A stretch of 15,071 nucleotides of DNA, from positions 1 through 15,071 of the forward strand of contig CANGRP010000029.1 in assembly GCA_947456005.1 (NCBI GenBank). Direction: 5' to 3'. Under the pieces are notes generated by a model that was not told the DNA's origin, searched no databases, and saw only the letters and a list, made by a program, of their open reading frames with translations. A program made the position numbers and the translations under genes. Positions 8,501 to 14,835 of this stretch are shown here, one piece after another (the stretch's first letter is position 1; each line of letters opens with the position of its first letter). Source of the DNA: Caulobacteraceae bacterium (lineage in GTDB: Bacteria > Pseudomonadota > Alphaproteobacteria > Caulobacterales > Caulobacteraceae).

Positions 8501-9002
8501 TGCAGTTGCTGAGCTTAAGGCGCGCGGGGACTCCGGACCCGCCCCTGACCGCGGGTGGAGCCCCCAGATCAACACCGGCGCCGCGGTCCTCATTCCCGAG
8601 GTCTACGTGCCGGACCTCAATGTCAGGCTCGCCCTCTATCGCAGGTTGTCGGACGCCGAGCAGGCGTCCGACCGTGAGGCTCTGGCGGCCGAGCTGATCG
8701 ACCGTTTCGGACCCCTGCCGCCCGAGGCGGCGCAACTCCTGAAGGTCGTGGGCATCAAGGGGATGTGCCGGCAGGCCAACGTCTCGAAGATAGATGTGGG
8801 CCCGAAGGGGGCAGTCGTGAGCTTCCGCAACGACTCCTTCGGAAACCCCGGCGGCCTCGTCCAGCATGTGCAGAAGAACTCCGTCTCCTGGCGCATCCGG
8901 CCGGACAACAAGGTGGTCATCAAGGGGGAATGGGAGACGCCGGCCCAAAGGCTGAACGCCGCCGACATGATCCTGAAGGCGCTGTCCGACCTCGCGGCCT
9001 GA
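5514..9002 (+). CDS. mfd: Transcription-repair coupling factor Mfd
   Basis: This protein has 1162 residues (E. coli Mfd 1148). Domains in order: an N-terminal UvrB-like module (about 25-340) with the GEFAIRGGVIDVFP segment (172-185) that contacts UvrA; a CarD-like RNA-polymerase-interacting domain (about 494-550, GDLVVHIDHGIGRYEG); the RecG-like SF2 motor with Walker A GDVGFGKT (643-650), DEEQH (744-748), TATPIPRT (770-777) and QLRGRVGRAK (913-922); the TRG motif (about 940-985); and the C-terminal autoinhibitory domain (about 1020-1162). Mfd removes RNA polymerase stalled at lesions and recruits UvrA. The GTG start overlaps the end of sdhE and has its own ribosome binding site. All motifs look intact. 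Its end lies 12 bases from the end of popA on the opposite strand, with no room for a hairpin terminator. Confidence 0.97.
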   Translation: MAADGGASPGPADLRRLAEDPGRLEITGAPEGFDALVLADLMRRRKGPALFIARDGSRLSAFVESFRFFGQGIEVLELPSWDCLPYDRSGPSSGVSARRMAALARLAAETAWDRPLLVATTMAAASQKLPPRSAVAGAGYAARVGRVVDVADLERYFAVNGYHRASTVSEKGEFAIRGGVIDVFPTASAEPVRLDLFGDTLESIRAFDPETQRSTRQLTEVSLPPASEVLLDEAAISRFRRGYAEAFGAPGGDPLYETVSGGGRRAGMEHWLPLFYGDLETLLDYLPDDMLVGLDALAEPALVDRFGQVADAFEARDQADRRSQYRPLPPETLYLSPESLERKLAGRSVRCFSSLSGAPGALAVDMGARIGRSFAAERRQDSVNLFESAVGHAKAMSASGKRVLFASWTEGSSERLGLMLADHGLAAAPLAPYWDAARAADPKRPQRVVLPLEAGFETPDLAVIAETDILGDRLARPGRRRRASNFLAEASALTPGDLVVHIDHGIGRYEGLRTLDVQGAPHDCLELQYGGEAKLYLPVENIDLLTRYGSEGEGVQLDRLGGAAWQSRKARAKARLRDMAEGLIQIAAERSMRTTDALTPPQGVFEEFCARFPFEETEDQLAAIEDVLEDFASGHPMDRLICGDVGFGKTEVALRAAFVAAMSGLQVAVIAPTTLLARQHFKTFSERFQGWPVRVSRLSRLTPTREAAEAREGLKKGEIEVVIGTHAVLSKQVEFSHLGLVIVDEEQHFGVKHKEKLKELRADVHMLTLTATPIPRTLQMALSGIREMSIIATPPVDRLAVRTYVTPFDPVALREALLREKFRGGQAYYVVPRISDLPDIERFLREQVPEVRFVVGHGQMAPTQIEAVMSAFYDGEYDVLLSTTIVESGLDIPTANTLVIHRADMFGLAQLYQLRGRVGRAKARAYAYLTTPSEKQITLAAERRLKVLQSLDSLGAGFQLASHDLDQRGGGNLLGEEQSGHIREVGVELYQQMLEDAVAELKARGDSGPAPDRGWSPQINTGAAVLIPEVYVPDLNVRLALYRRLSDAEQASDREALAAELIDRFGPLPPEAAQLLKVVGIKGMCRQANVSKIDVGPKGAVVSFRNDSFGNPGGLVQHVQKNSVSWRIRPDNKVVIKGEWETPAQRLNAADMILKALSDLAA

Positions 9003-9014
9003 GGCGCGGGGGCG

Positions 9015-10334
9015 TCAGCCGTCGCTGCGCGAGATCTCCGCAGCAAGCTCCAAGGCCCTGTGGACCTGGGAAGAGTCCTGGACCTCGACGACCCCGATGT
9101 CGAACTCCAGGCCGAAGGGGGGCCGTCCCTCCCCCCCGTCAAAGGCGGTCCTGCTGATGACGGCGGCGATCCGTTCTGCGACCGTCCGCGCGACCTCCTC
9201 CGGCGTCGCCGGCAGCGCGACGGCGAAATGGTCTGGTCCCATGCGCGCTGCAGAGTCCTCGACGCGGATAAGCCGGGCGACCATGGAGCCGAGCTGCGGA
9301 AAGGCCCTCTCAAGCCAGCCGGTCTGGCGGGCTTCGGCGGCGTCTTCGGTTTCCCGGACCCGGAGGACGCAGACCGTCAGCGGTCGATTGCGGAGGGGGG
9401 CCGAGCCGGCGAGCCGACCGAGGTGGTGGGAAAAGAGATCCGGCGAGAAGAGCCCGGTCTCTGCATCCATGAGCTTCAGGGACCGGGCGGACTCCAGAGC
9501 GGACCTGATCCCGGCCTGACGACGGTAGCTCCGGGCCAGCTCCAGCGCCCGCCAGGCGGTTTCCGGCTCTGGGGTCTGAGGAGAGGCGACGTCGGAAATC
9601 CCGCGCCCATAGGCCTCGGACGCAGACATACCCCCCAACGACTTCAGGTAGAGGAGGGTTGGGATGTGATAGAGCCGGCTGTTCCTGCGCATGCCGCCGG
9701 CGATCGCCATGGCGCTGTCAGCGGCGTCCCCGCCCCAAAGGATGACGGTGTCAAACTCAGCCTCGTGCAGGAAGTCGAAAGCCGAATAGCTGGTGAAGGC
9801 CCCCACGACCTGGGCGCCCAGGGCTTCCAGGCTGTTGGAAAGACCCAGGAACTGTGGGGTGGGCTCGCCAACCGCCAGCAGACGGAGGGGCTCATCACCA
9901 CCCTCAGGGGTCCCGAGCTCCACACCCATCTGCGCAAAGGTCTCCTGCCGCAGTTGGTATTCCTCCTCGGCGACCGCCGTGCGCACGAGGCTGTCGAGTC
10001 GCATCGCGGCCTGGGCCGGATAGACGGGATCCGCAAGCCTGAGGTCGAACTCGGGGGAGACGGAAACGGTCGCATCGCCGCCCACGGCGACGATCGGGAC
10101 CCTGCGGGGTTCCGCAAGCCGGCGGAGGCGACGGGCCAGCCCCACCGCCTCCTCCAGTCCGTCCGCAAGATCGACGATCACTGCCTCGACGCCCAGGTCG
10201 GAAAGCGCGGCCTCAGCCGCGTAGGGCCCCCGTGCGGTCACGGTTCGCCAGCTCAGTTGATCAAGCCCCTCAGACAGGGGCCCGGCCATGTCATCCTTCC
10301 GGGCCACTATCAGAAGGCGAGGCTGCAGAACCAT
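9015..10334 (-). CDS. popA: PopA-like c-di-GMP effector (REC-REC-degenerate GGDEF)
   Basis: With the start at ATG 10332-10334 the protein has 439 residues. The frame is open to a GTG at 10370, but PRLLIVA, the first receiver strand, follows the ATG directly. Two receiver-like domains precede a GGDEF-like domain. The first keeps an Asp at the phosphoacceptor position (D55, VIVDL) but lacks the acidic pair and the usual Lys; the second has Trp there (VILW). In the GGDEF domain the active site reads GPDHF, while the inhibitory RxxD motif is intact as RVED from R357, with the five-residue spacing seen in PleD. It should bind c-di-GMP but not make it. C. crescentus PopA moves to the old pole on binding c-di-GMP and, with RcdA and CpdR, brings CtrA to ClpXP; I infer the same role. 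D55 and R357 match the C. crescentus numbering as I recall it. Confidence 0.85.
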   Translation of the reverse strand: MVLQPRLLIVARKDDMAGPLSEGLDQLSWRTVTARGPYAAEAALSDLGVEAVIVDLADGLEEAVGLARRLRRLAEPRRVPIVAVGGDATVSVSPEFDLRLADPVYPAQAAMRLDSLVRTAVAEEEYQLRQETFAQMGVELGTPEGGDEPLRLLAVGEPTPQFLGLSNSLEALGAQVVGAFTSYSAFDFLHEAEFDTVILWGGDAADSAMAIAGGMRRNSRLYHIPTLLYLKSLGGMSASEAYGRGISDVASPQTPEPETAWRALELARSYRRQAGIRSALESARSLKLMDAETGLFSPDLFSHHLGRLAGSAPLRNRPLTVCVLRVRETEDAAEARQTGWLERAFPQLGSMVARLIRVEDSAARMGPDHFAVALPATPEEVARTVAERIAAVISRTAFDGGEGRPPFGLEFDIGVVEVQDSSQVHRALELAAEISRSDG

Positions 10335-10432
10335 GGGAACCGGATCCAAAATGGGAGGCGACACGGCCACGCACGTGACGATAGATAGGGGCGAATCGTA
10401 GGCTCTGGACAGCCTGTTTTGGGGAGGCGGCG
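10335..10432. promoter_or_regulatory. Divergent popA / SDR intergenic region
   Basis: These 98 bases separate the starts of popA (-) and the SDR gene (+) and must hold both promoters. The region contains one GANTC site (GAATC, 10393-10397), the target of the CcrM methyltransferase in alphaproteobacteria, and one CACGTG hexamer (10373-10378). I find no TTAA-N7-TTAA CtrA box and no convincing -35/-10 pair. A strong ribosome binding site for the SDR gene, GGGGAGG, lies at 10421-10427. Confidence 0.4.
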
Positions 10433-11209
10433 ATGACGGGAGTGCTTGCGGGTCAGACCGCCATCATCACCGGAGCATCCGGGGGGCTGGGCGCGCACTT
10501 CGCGAGGTTGCTGGCCTCCGAGGGTGCGGCCGTGGCCCTCGCGGCCCGCAGGCTGGACATGGTCGAGACGCTGGCCGGCGAGATCGCCGCCGGCGGCGGG
10601 AGGGCCATGGCGCTGCGTCTGGACGTCGCACAGGCCGAGACGATCGGGCCTGTGTTCGGTGAGGTCGAGGCGGCCCTGGGCCCGGTTTCCATCCTGATCA
10701 ACAATGCAGGCGTGGGCGGCGAGGGTCTGGCGATCGACCTCTCCGTCGAAGAGTGGGACCGGACCTTCGCCGTCAACACCCGCGGGGTCTTCTTCTCGGC
10801 CCAGGCCGCCGCCCGGCTGATGATGGCCAATGGCGCCGCCGATCGTTCGGAGGCGAGGATTGTGAACATCGCGTCGATCGCCAGCCACACGGTCCTTCCT
10901 GGCCTCTCAGCCTACAATGCCTCCAAGGCCGCCACCGCCATGCTGACCCGGAGCCTGGCGAGGGAGTGGTCCCGCCGGGGCATCGCAGTGAACGCCCTTT
11001 GCCCGGGCTACATCGAGACCGACATCAACAGCTTCTGGTGGGGCACAGAGGGCGGCCAGAAGCAGCTCAAGCTCTTCCCTCGCCGGCGCCTGATGGAGGC
11101 GACGGACCTCGACGCCGCCTTCCTGATGCTCTGCGGTCCCGCCGCCCGGGCCATTGCCGGCAGCATCATCACCATCGACGACGGCCAGACGCTCCCCGGC
11201 GGCGGCTGA
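10433..11209 (+). CDS. SDR-family NAD(P)-dependent oxidoreductase
   Basis: The protein has 258 residues, the normal length of a classical short-chain dehydrogenase/reductase. Visible motifs are the cofactor-binding TGASGGLG (13-20), NNAG (90-93), the catalytic Ser in NIASIAS (about 148), YNASK with Tyr161 and Lys165, and PG (191-192) after the sixth strand. Two arginines after the second strand (AARR, 37-40) suggest NADP(H) over NAD(H). The substrate is not evident; the closest general types are 3-oxoacyl-ACP/CoA reductases and 3-hydroxyacyl-CoA dehydrogenase-like enzymes. The ATG is preceded by GGGGAGG at 10421-10427. A gene for an acyl-CoA racemase-like enzyme follows 72 bases downstream on the same strand, which supports a role in acyl-CoA metabolism. 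Confidence 0.9.
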   Translation: MTGVLAGQTAIITGASGGLGAHFARLLASEGAAVALAARRLDMVETLAGEIAAGGGRAMALRLDVAQAETIGPVFGEVEAALGPVSILINNAGVGGEGLAIDLSVEEWDRTFAVNTRGVFFSAQAAARLMMANGAADRSEARIVNIASIASHTVLPGLSAYNASKAATAMLTRSLAREWSRRGIAVNALCPGYIETDINSFWWGTEGGQKQLKLFPRRRLMEATDLDAAFLMLCGPAARAIAGSIITIDDGQTLPGGG

Positions 11210-11231
11210 CCTTGCCTGACCCGGCGTCAGC
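11205..11231 (+). repeat. Small inverted repeat after the SDR stop codon
   Basis: GCTGAC (11205-11210, spanning the SDR stop) pairs with GTCAGC (11226-11231). Alternatively CTGAC (11216-11220) pairs with GTCAG (11226-11230) around a five-base loop. No T-run follows, so a simple intrinsic terminator is unlikely. The 13 bases at 11216-11228 recur exactly at 12541-12553. Confidence 0.4.
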
Positions 11232-11269
11232 GCGCCAAACTCAATACAGATAGACCGGCAGAAGACATC

Positions 11270-11275
11270 AGGGAG
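11270..11275 (+). promoter_or_regulatory. Ribosome binding site of the CoA-transferase gene
   Basis: AGGGAG at 11270-11275 lies six bases before ATG 11282. It fixes the start and allows independent initiation, since the gap to the SDR gene is too long for stop-start coupling. Confidence 0.6.
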
Positions 11276-11281
11276 ACAGTC

Positions 11282-12415
11282 ATGCGCCAGGGACCTCTGA
11301 CGGGCCTCAAGATCATCGAGTTCGCCGGAATCGGGCCTGGCCCCTTCTGCGGCATGCTGCTGTCGGACCTGGGCGCGGACGTCGTCCGGATCGACCGCAA
11401 GGGGCAGGGGCGGGGCAGCCCCGCAGACATCACCGCGCGCGGTCGTCGCTCCGTGGGCCTGGACCTGAAGAACCCCGCCTCCATCGAGACCTGCCTCAGG
11501 CTGTTCGAGACGGCCGACGTGGTCTTCGAGGGCTTCCGGCCCGGCGTGATGGAGCGGCTGGGCCTCGGCCCGGACGTGGCCCTGAAGCGCAATCCCAAGC
11601 TGGTCTACGGCCGCATGACCGGTTGGGGCCAGTTCGGTCCCTACGCGCAGGCCGCGGGCCATGACATGAACTACATCGCCATCACCGGAGCCCTCCACGC
11701 GATCGGGACCGAGGACAAGCCGATCCCACCGCTCAACCTGGTGGGAGATTTCGGGGGCGGCGCCCTCTACCTGGCCTTCGGGATCCTGGCCGGCGTGATC
11801 AAGGCCCGCGAGACGGGCGAGGGACAGGTCATCGACTGCGCCATGAGCGACGGTGCGGCTTCGTTGATGGCCATGTTCTATGGCTTCAAGGCCTCGGGCG
11901 CCTGGACGGAAAGCCGCCGCTCGAACCTGCTCGATGGCGGCGCGCATTTCTACGACACCTACCAGTGCTCGGACGGAAAGTGGGTTTCCATCGGCTCCAT
12001 CGAGCCGCAGTTCTATGCACTTCTCCTTGAAAAGACGGGGATTTCGGACCCTGCCTTCAAAGCCCAGATGGACCGTGGCGCCTGGCCGGACCTCAAGGCC
12101 AAGCTCGCCGCCGTGATCGCCACCAAGACCCAGTCGGAGTGGTGCGCTCTGATGGAGGCCACGGACGTCTGCTTCGCGCCAGTCCTCGACCTGGACGAGG
12201 CGCCGAAGCACGCCCACAACGTCTCCCGCCAAACCTTCGTGGAGGTCGCAGGGGTCACGCAGCCGGCGCCAGCGCCGCGGTTTTCAAAGACACCCGGGGC
12301 GATCCAGGGGCCCCCGCCGGCCATCGGGGCCCACGACCAGGAGGCGCTGAGGGACTGGGGCTTCTCCGAGGCGGACGTCTCGGCCCTGAAGGCCAACGGC
12401 GCCCTGAACGGCTAG
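11282..12415 (+). CDS. Family III CoA-transferase, alpha-methylacyl-CoA racemase-like
   Basis: The protein has 377 residues. It begins with the family pattern [55 protein letters not shown] (111-130) is the signature of alpha-methylacyl-CoA racemases (AMACR/MCR). The catalytic residues of Mycobacterium tuberculosis MCR (His126, Asp156, Glu241, from memory) are matched by His127 in AGHD, Asp156 in VGDFGGG and Glu241 in SIEPQFY. The expected reaction is interconversion of (2R)- and (2S)-2-methylacyl-CoA, needed before beta-oxidation of branched chains or sterol side chains; the family also holds true CoA-transferases, so the exact substrate is uncertain. It lies downstream of an SDR gene, and an acyl-CoA ligase gene lies about 2.4 kb away on the other strand. 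It ends just before the repeat-rich non-coding region. Confidence 0.9.
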   Translation: MRQGPLTGLKIIEFAGIGPGPFCGMLLSDLGADVVRIDRKGQGRGSPADITARGRRSVGLDLKNPASIETCLRLFETADVVFEGFRPGVMERLGLGPDVALKRNPKLVYGRMTGWGQFGPYAQAAGHDMNYIAITGALHAIGTEDKPIPPLNLVGDFGGGALYLAFGILAGVIKARETGEGQVIDCAMSDGAASLMAMFYGFKASGAWTESRRSNLLDGGAHFYDTYQCSDGKWVSIGSIEPQFYALLLEKTGISDPAFKAQMDRGAWPDLKAKLAAVIATKTQSEWCALMEATDVCFAPVLDLDEAPKHAHNVSRQTFVEVAGVTQPAPAPRFSKTPGAIQGPPPAIGAHDQEALRDWGFSEADVSALKANGALNG

Positions 12416-12419
12416 ATCG

Positions 12420-12520
12420 TGTTCCCGTGAGTGGGAACCAGATTTAGGATAGAATATTGATCTAACTGATTGAACTGGAAGCCTGTTCCCGTCGGATGTT
12501 CCGCTGGAAGGGAACAGGCT
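12420..12520. repeat. Palindromic intergenic element with shared GTTCCC/GGGAAC modules and AT-rich core
   Basis: Two inverted repeats share a module. The first is GTTCCC (12421-12426) and GGGAAC (12433-12438) with a six-base loop. The second is a perfect 11-bp stem, AGCCTGTTCCC (12480-12490) with GGGAACAGGCT (12510-12520), enclosing a smaller TTCC-GCT-GGAA hairpin (12499-12509). TGTTCCCGT occurs at both 12420-12428 and 12484-12492. Between them, 12440-12480 is only about 30% G+C by hand count, in sharp contrast to the surroundings. It lies between convergent genes, directly after the CoA-transferase stop. No T-run follows either stem. It looks like a REP-like dispersed element, perhaps also acting as a terminator. 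Confidence 0.6.
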
Positions 12521-12530
12521 CCGGGGACCC

Positions 12531-12641
12531 CGCCCAAGGTCTGACCCGGCGTCCTCTTGCGCGGCGGTGGTGTGCCTCTGCGGCGCAGTCGCGACTGAGA
12601 CGGGCAGCCGCCTGGAGGTCCCTTGCACGAGACCTTGGGCG
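12531..12641. other. Long-range 12-bp inverted repeat enclosing 87 bases, possible structured RNA
   Basis: CGCCCAAGGTCT (12531-12542) is perfectly complementary to AGACCTTGGGCG (12630-12641). The enclosed 87 bases contain a 12-base palindrome, CAGTCGCGACTG (12586-12597), a competing CTGC-GGC-GCAG hairpin (12578-12588), and GGCGG (12563-12567) able to pair with CCGCC (12608-12612). A closed, branched fold could form on either strand. It sits just after the tusA stop codon on the minus strand. I do not recognise SRP RNA, 6S RNA or a known riboswitch, and there is no plausible protein-coding frame. No target-site duplication is visible that would mark a small transposon. Confidence 0.4.
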
Positions 12642-12649
12642 CCTCAGAC

Positions 12650-12883
12650 CTAGGGGCGTCGCACCCGGAAGGTCAGGACCCCGCTTGACTCGGTAGACTC
12701 GACCAACTCGGCGCCAGCCTCCCGAACGAAGTGCGGCACATCGATCCGCGCCATCGGATCGTCTGCAACCAGTCGGACCACCCGTCCTCCTGCGCCCTCA
12801 AGGGCCCGGCGCAGCCGGAGGGTCGGCACCGGGCAATGGTGCCCCCGGGCGTCCACCAGGAGATCCTTGTCTGCGCCAGTCAT
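12650..12883 (-). CDS. TusA/SirA-like sulfur carrier protein
   Basis: This 77-residue protein has the TusA-family layout: a first strand LLVDARGHHCPVP with the conserved CPxP motif (Cys17-Pro20), a helix TLRLRRALEG, a strand VVRLVADDP, a second helix and a final strand. In this family the Cys carries a persulfide for tRNA thiolation, molybdenum cofactor synthesis or sulfur oxidation; the branch here cannot be told from sequence alone, so I give no gene symbol. Its ATG overlaps the stop of the M61 peptidase gene by four bases (12880-12883), so translation is probably coupled. Length is typical (75-80 aa). Confidence 0.88.
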   Translation of the reverse strand: MTGADKDLLVDARGHHCPVPTLRLRRALEGAGGRVVRLVADDPMARIDVPHFVREAGAELVESTESSGVLTFRVRRP

Positions 12884-14835
12884 GGACGGGGCGCGAAGAT
12901 ATCCCCAAGACGATCCGACGTTCCCGCAATCCGTTCAAGGCGCGGATAGCGCAGGCCGCCGGTCCAGGGGATCGAAACGGTCCGGAAGCGATCGCCGGAG
13001 CGCAACAGGAGGTCGACCTTCCCGGTGGTCTTGGCCTCCGTCACGGCCGTGCGCAGGAGATCGGCCGACCAGGCCCGTCCATTGATTGCAACCAGCCTGT
13101 GGCCTGTGGCCAGCCCCGCCCGGAAGGCAGGACCGTCCCACAGGACGCTTGTGACATCGCCGTCCCGGTTCACGACCAGGCCGAGCGAGTAGGTCAGGTC
13201 GGTGATCCTTCGCCCGGCTTCATCGGCGCTGAAGAAGGGGGTCGGCGTCTCAGAGTAGACCAACCGCCATCCGCCGCGCTCCAGACCGTCGAGGGGCGGG
13301 CGCACAGCGACCTCGTCAACGCGGGCCCCAAGATACCCGGCCCAGTCCATGGGCAGGAGCTGGTTCAGGGTCTCGACGACATCGGCGTAACGATAGGTCA
13401 GGACCCCCCAGTCGCCATCGTTCATCCCGTAGAAGGCCCGGGCGAAGTCATCCAGCGACGTCTTTCCCCCGCTCTTCTCGCGCAGGAGGGTGTCCACCTC
13501 GAGCCAGATCAGTTGTCCCTCGGAGTAGTAGTCCTCGCTGCGTTGCCAGCTGACCCACGGCAGCGGCCGCCGATTGGCGATGACCGGATCCAGGGTGGTG
13601 TCCGCCAGGGGCCGCCAGGTCCGCCCGATCCGGTTCTGGTAGGCTGCAGCGGTCATGGCCAGGGCGTCGAGGGCGTCCTGCCGGCTGATCAGCCCGGAAC
13701 GGGCGGCGAGCACATAGCCCCAGTACTGGGTCTGCCCCTCGTAGACCCAGAGCAGGCTGCCGCGCATGGGCGTATTGAAGGTCGGAGTCCAGAGCTCGGC
13801 GGGACGGCGGTACTTGCCGTTCCAGGAGTGGACATACTCATGGGGCAGCAGGTCGCGCTCGGGGGCGGTCCGCTCCCATGCGGTGAAGTAGCCGGGGGAA
13901 ACGGAATTCTCGCTTGAGCGATGGTGCTCCAGCCCGATGCCTCCCAGTTCGCTGGTCAGGGCGAGGAGGAAGTCGTAGCGGTCGAAATGACGGGCGCCGA
14001 AGAGCCTGTCGGATTGGACCACCAGGTTCCGGTGGGCCTGCAACTGCTCAGGAGTCATTTCCAGGCTGGCGGGTTCGTCCGCGACCATGTTGAGGACAAC
14101 CGGCGACCGGCCGCCGGGATCCAGGTCCACCCGCTTGAACCAGCGCCCCGCAAACATTGGAGAGTCGACCAGGGTCTCAAAACTCACGGGCTTGAATGTG
14201 ACGAGGTTGTCCCGGTTCGAAGCGGTGTCCAGCGCGACTCCATAGCCCCAGCCTGCGGGCAAACGGATGCTGGCCTCGATGGGTATCCGCCGCGTGAACC
14301 AGCCTGCGGGATAGAGGGCGACGCTGTTCCACTGGACGTTCATCATGGCCGGCGTGATGACCGTGCGTCCCTGACCGCTGGCGAGGGCCGAGACGAACTG
14401 GAACTCCAGCTCCAGCGAGCGGGCGCCCGGGGGCGGGTCGACGTGGAAGGCCGCGATCTCCACAGTGTCCCGCCGCCAGGGAACCCTGCGGCCTTCCGAG
14501 GTGATGGTCAGGCCGGTGAGATGCTCCACCTGGGCGAACGGCCGGTGTCGCCCCGGCAACCACTGTGGATAGAGCAGGGTGACCGGTCCAGGTCCGGCCA
14601 GGGGAATGCTCTGGCGAACCCGGAAGATCCGGCGCTCCAGGTCCGTGGCGTCCACCTGCAGCCTGAGGGTCCCCGGATAGGCGACGTCGCGAGGGGCGAC
14701 GATGGGCGGGGGCAGGGGCTCAGTCTGGGGCAGGGAGCGCTGCCCCGGCGACGCGAAGGCGGCGCCCACGCCCAGGATCAGGGCGAGGGTCGCTGCCAGG
14801 CCAGGGATACGCCAGCCCATGAGACTAGCCGGCAT
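12880..14835 (-). CDS. Exported M61-family metallopeptidase with C-terminal PDZ domain
   Basis: The protein has 651 residues. A signal peptide is evident: hydrophobic residues about 9-25 and a likely cleavage after AFA at residue 28, so the mature protein is periplasmic or secreted. The M61 (glycyl aminopeptidase-like) core has GGIGLEHHRSS (298-308), the zinc-binding HEYVH (332-336) with Glu333 as general base, and the third ligand Glu366 in YEGQTQYWG. YYSEGQLIWLEVD (436-448) is also typical. A PDZ domain occupies about 548-622 (LGLVVNRDGDV, GPAFRAGL). The start is uncertain: ATG 14833-14835 has a G-run directly against it, and a second ATG at 14818-14820 would also leave a complete signal peptide. 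The first ATG overlaps the end of the acyl-CoA ligase frame by 11 bases. The family cleaves N-terminal Gly/Ala in vitro; natural substrates are unknown. Confidence 0.93.
   Translation of the reverse strand: MPASLMGWRIPGLAATLALILGVGAAFASPGQRSLPQTEPLPPPIVAPRDVAYPGTLRLQVDATDLERRIFRVRQSIPLAGPGPVTLLYPQWLPGRHRPFAQVEHLTGLTITSEGRRVPWRRDTVEIAAFHVDPPPGARSLELEFQFVSALASGQGRTVITPAMMNVQWNSVALYPAGWFTRRIPIEASIRLPAGWGYGVALDTASNRDNLVTFKPVSFETLVDSPMFAGRWFKRVDLDPGGRSPVVLNMVADEPASLEMTPEQLQAHRNLVVQSDRLFGARHFDRYDFLLALTSELGGIGLEHHRSSENSVSPGYFTAWERTAPERDLLPHEYVHSWNGKYRRPAELWTPTFNTPMRGSLLWVYEGQTQYWGYVLAARSGLISRQDALDALAMTAAAYQNRIGRTWRPLADTTLDPVIANRRPLPWVSWQRSEDYYSEGQLIWLEVDTLLREKSGGKTSLDDFARAFYGMNDGDWGVLTYRYADVVETLNQLLPMDWAGYLGARVDEVAVRPPLDGLERGGWRLVYSETPTPFFSADEAGRRITDLTYSLGLVVNRDGDVTSVLWDGPAFRAGLATGHRLVAINGRAWSADLLRTAVTEAKTTGKVDLLLRSGDRFRTVSIPWTGGLRYPRLERIAGTSDRLGDIFAPRP

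Noticed and set aside
7161..8948. A 595-codon open frame antisense to mfd
   Set aside because: It lies wholly inside mfd, has no recognisable domain, and reflects third-position GC richness of the sense gene.
9060..10388. A 442-codon plus-strand open frame antisense to popA
   Set aside because: The composition is that of a shadow frame (Gly/Arg/Pro/Asp-rich, no motifs), while the minus strand shows clear receiver and GGDEF features.
10907..12232. A 441-codon minus-strand frame across the SDR and CoA-transferase genes
   Set aside because: It crosses two well-supported plus-strand genes and their gap, with no family resemblance.
12480..12520. Classical intrinsic terminator
   Set aside because: The stem is strong but no T-run follows on either strand; it could still halt transcription in another way, so it is listed as a repeat.
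12531..12641. SRP RNA or 6S RNA gene
   Set aside because: The conserved SRP tetraloop and GGAAGG-type core are absent, and I cannot match a 6S central bubble; only the closing stem is reminiscent.
12496..12696. A 66-codon plus-strand ORF in the non-coding gap
   Set aside because: It is Arg/Ala-rich, overlaps the inverted repeats and the end of tusA, and has no ribosome binding site or motif.
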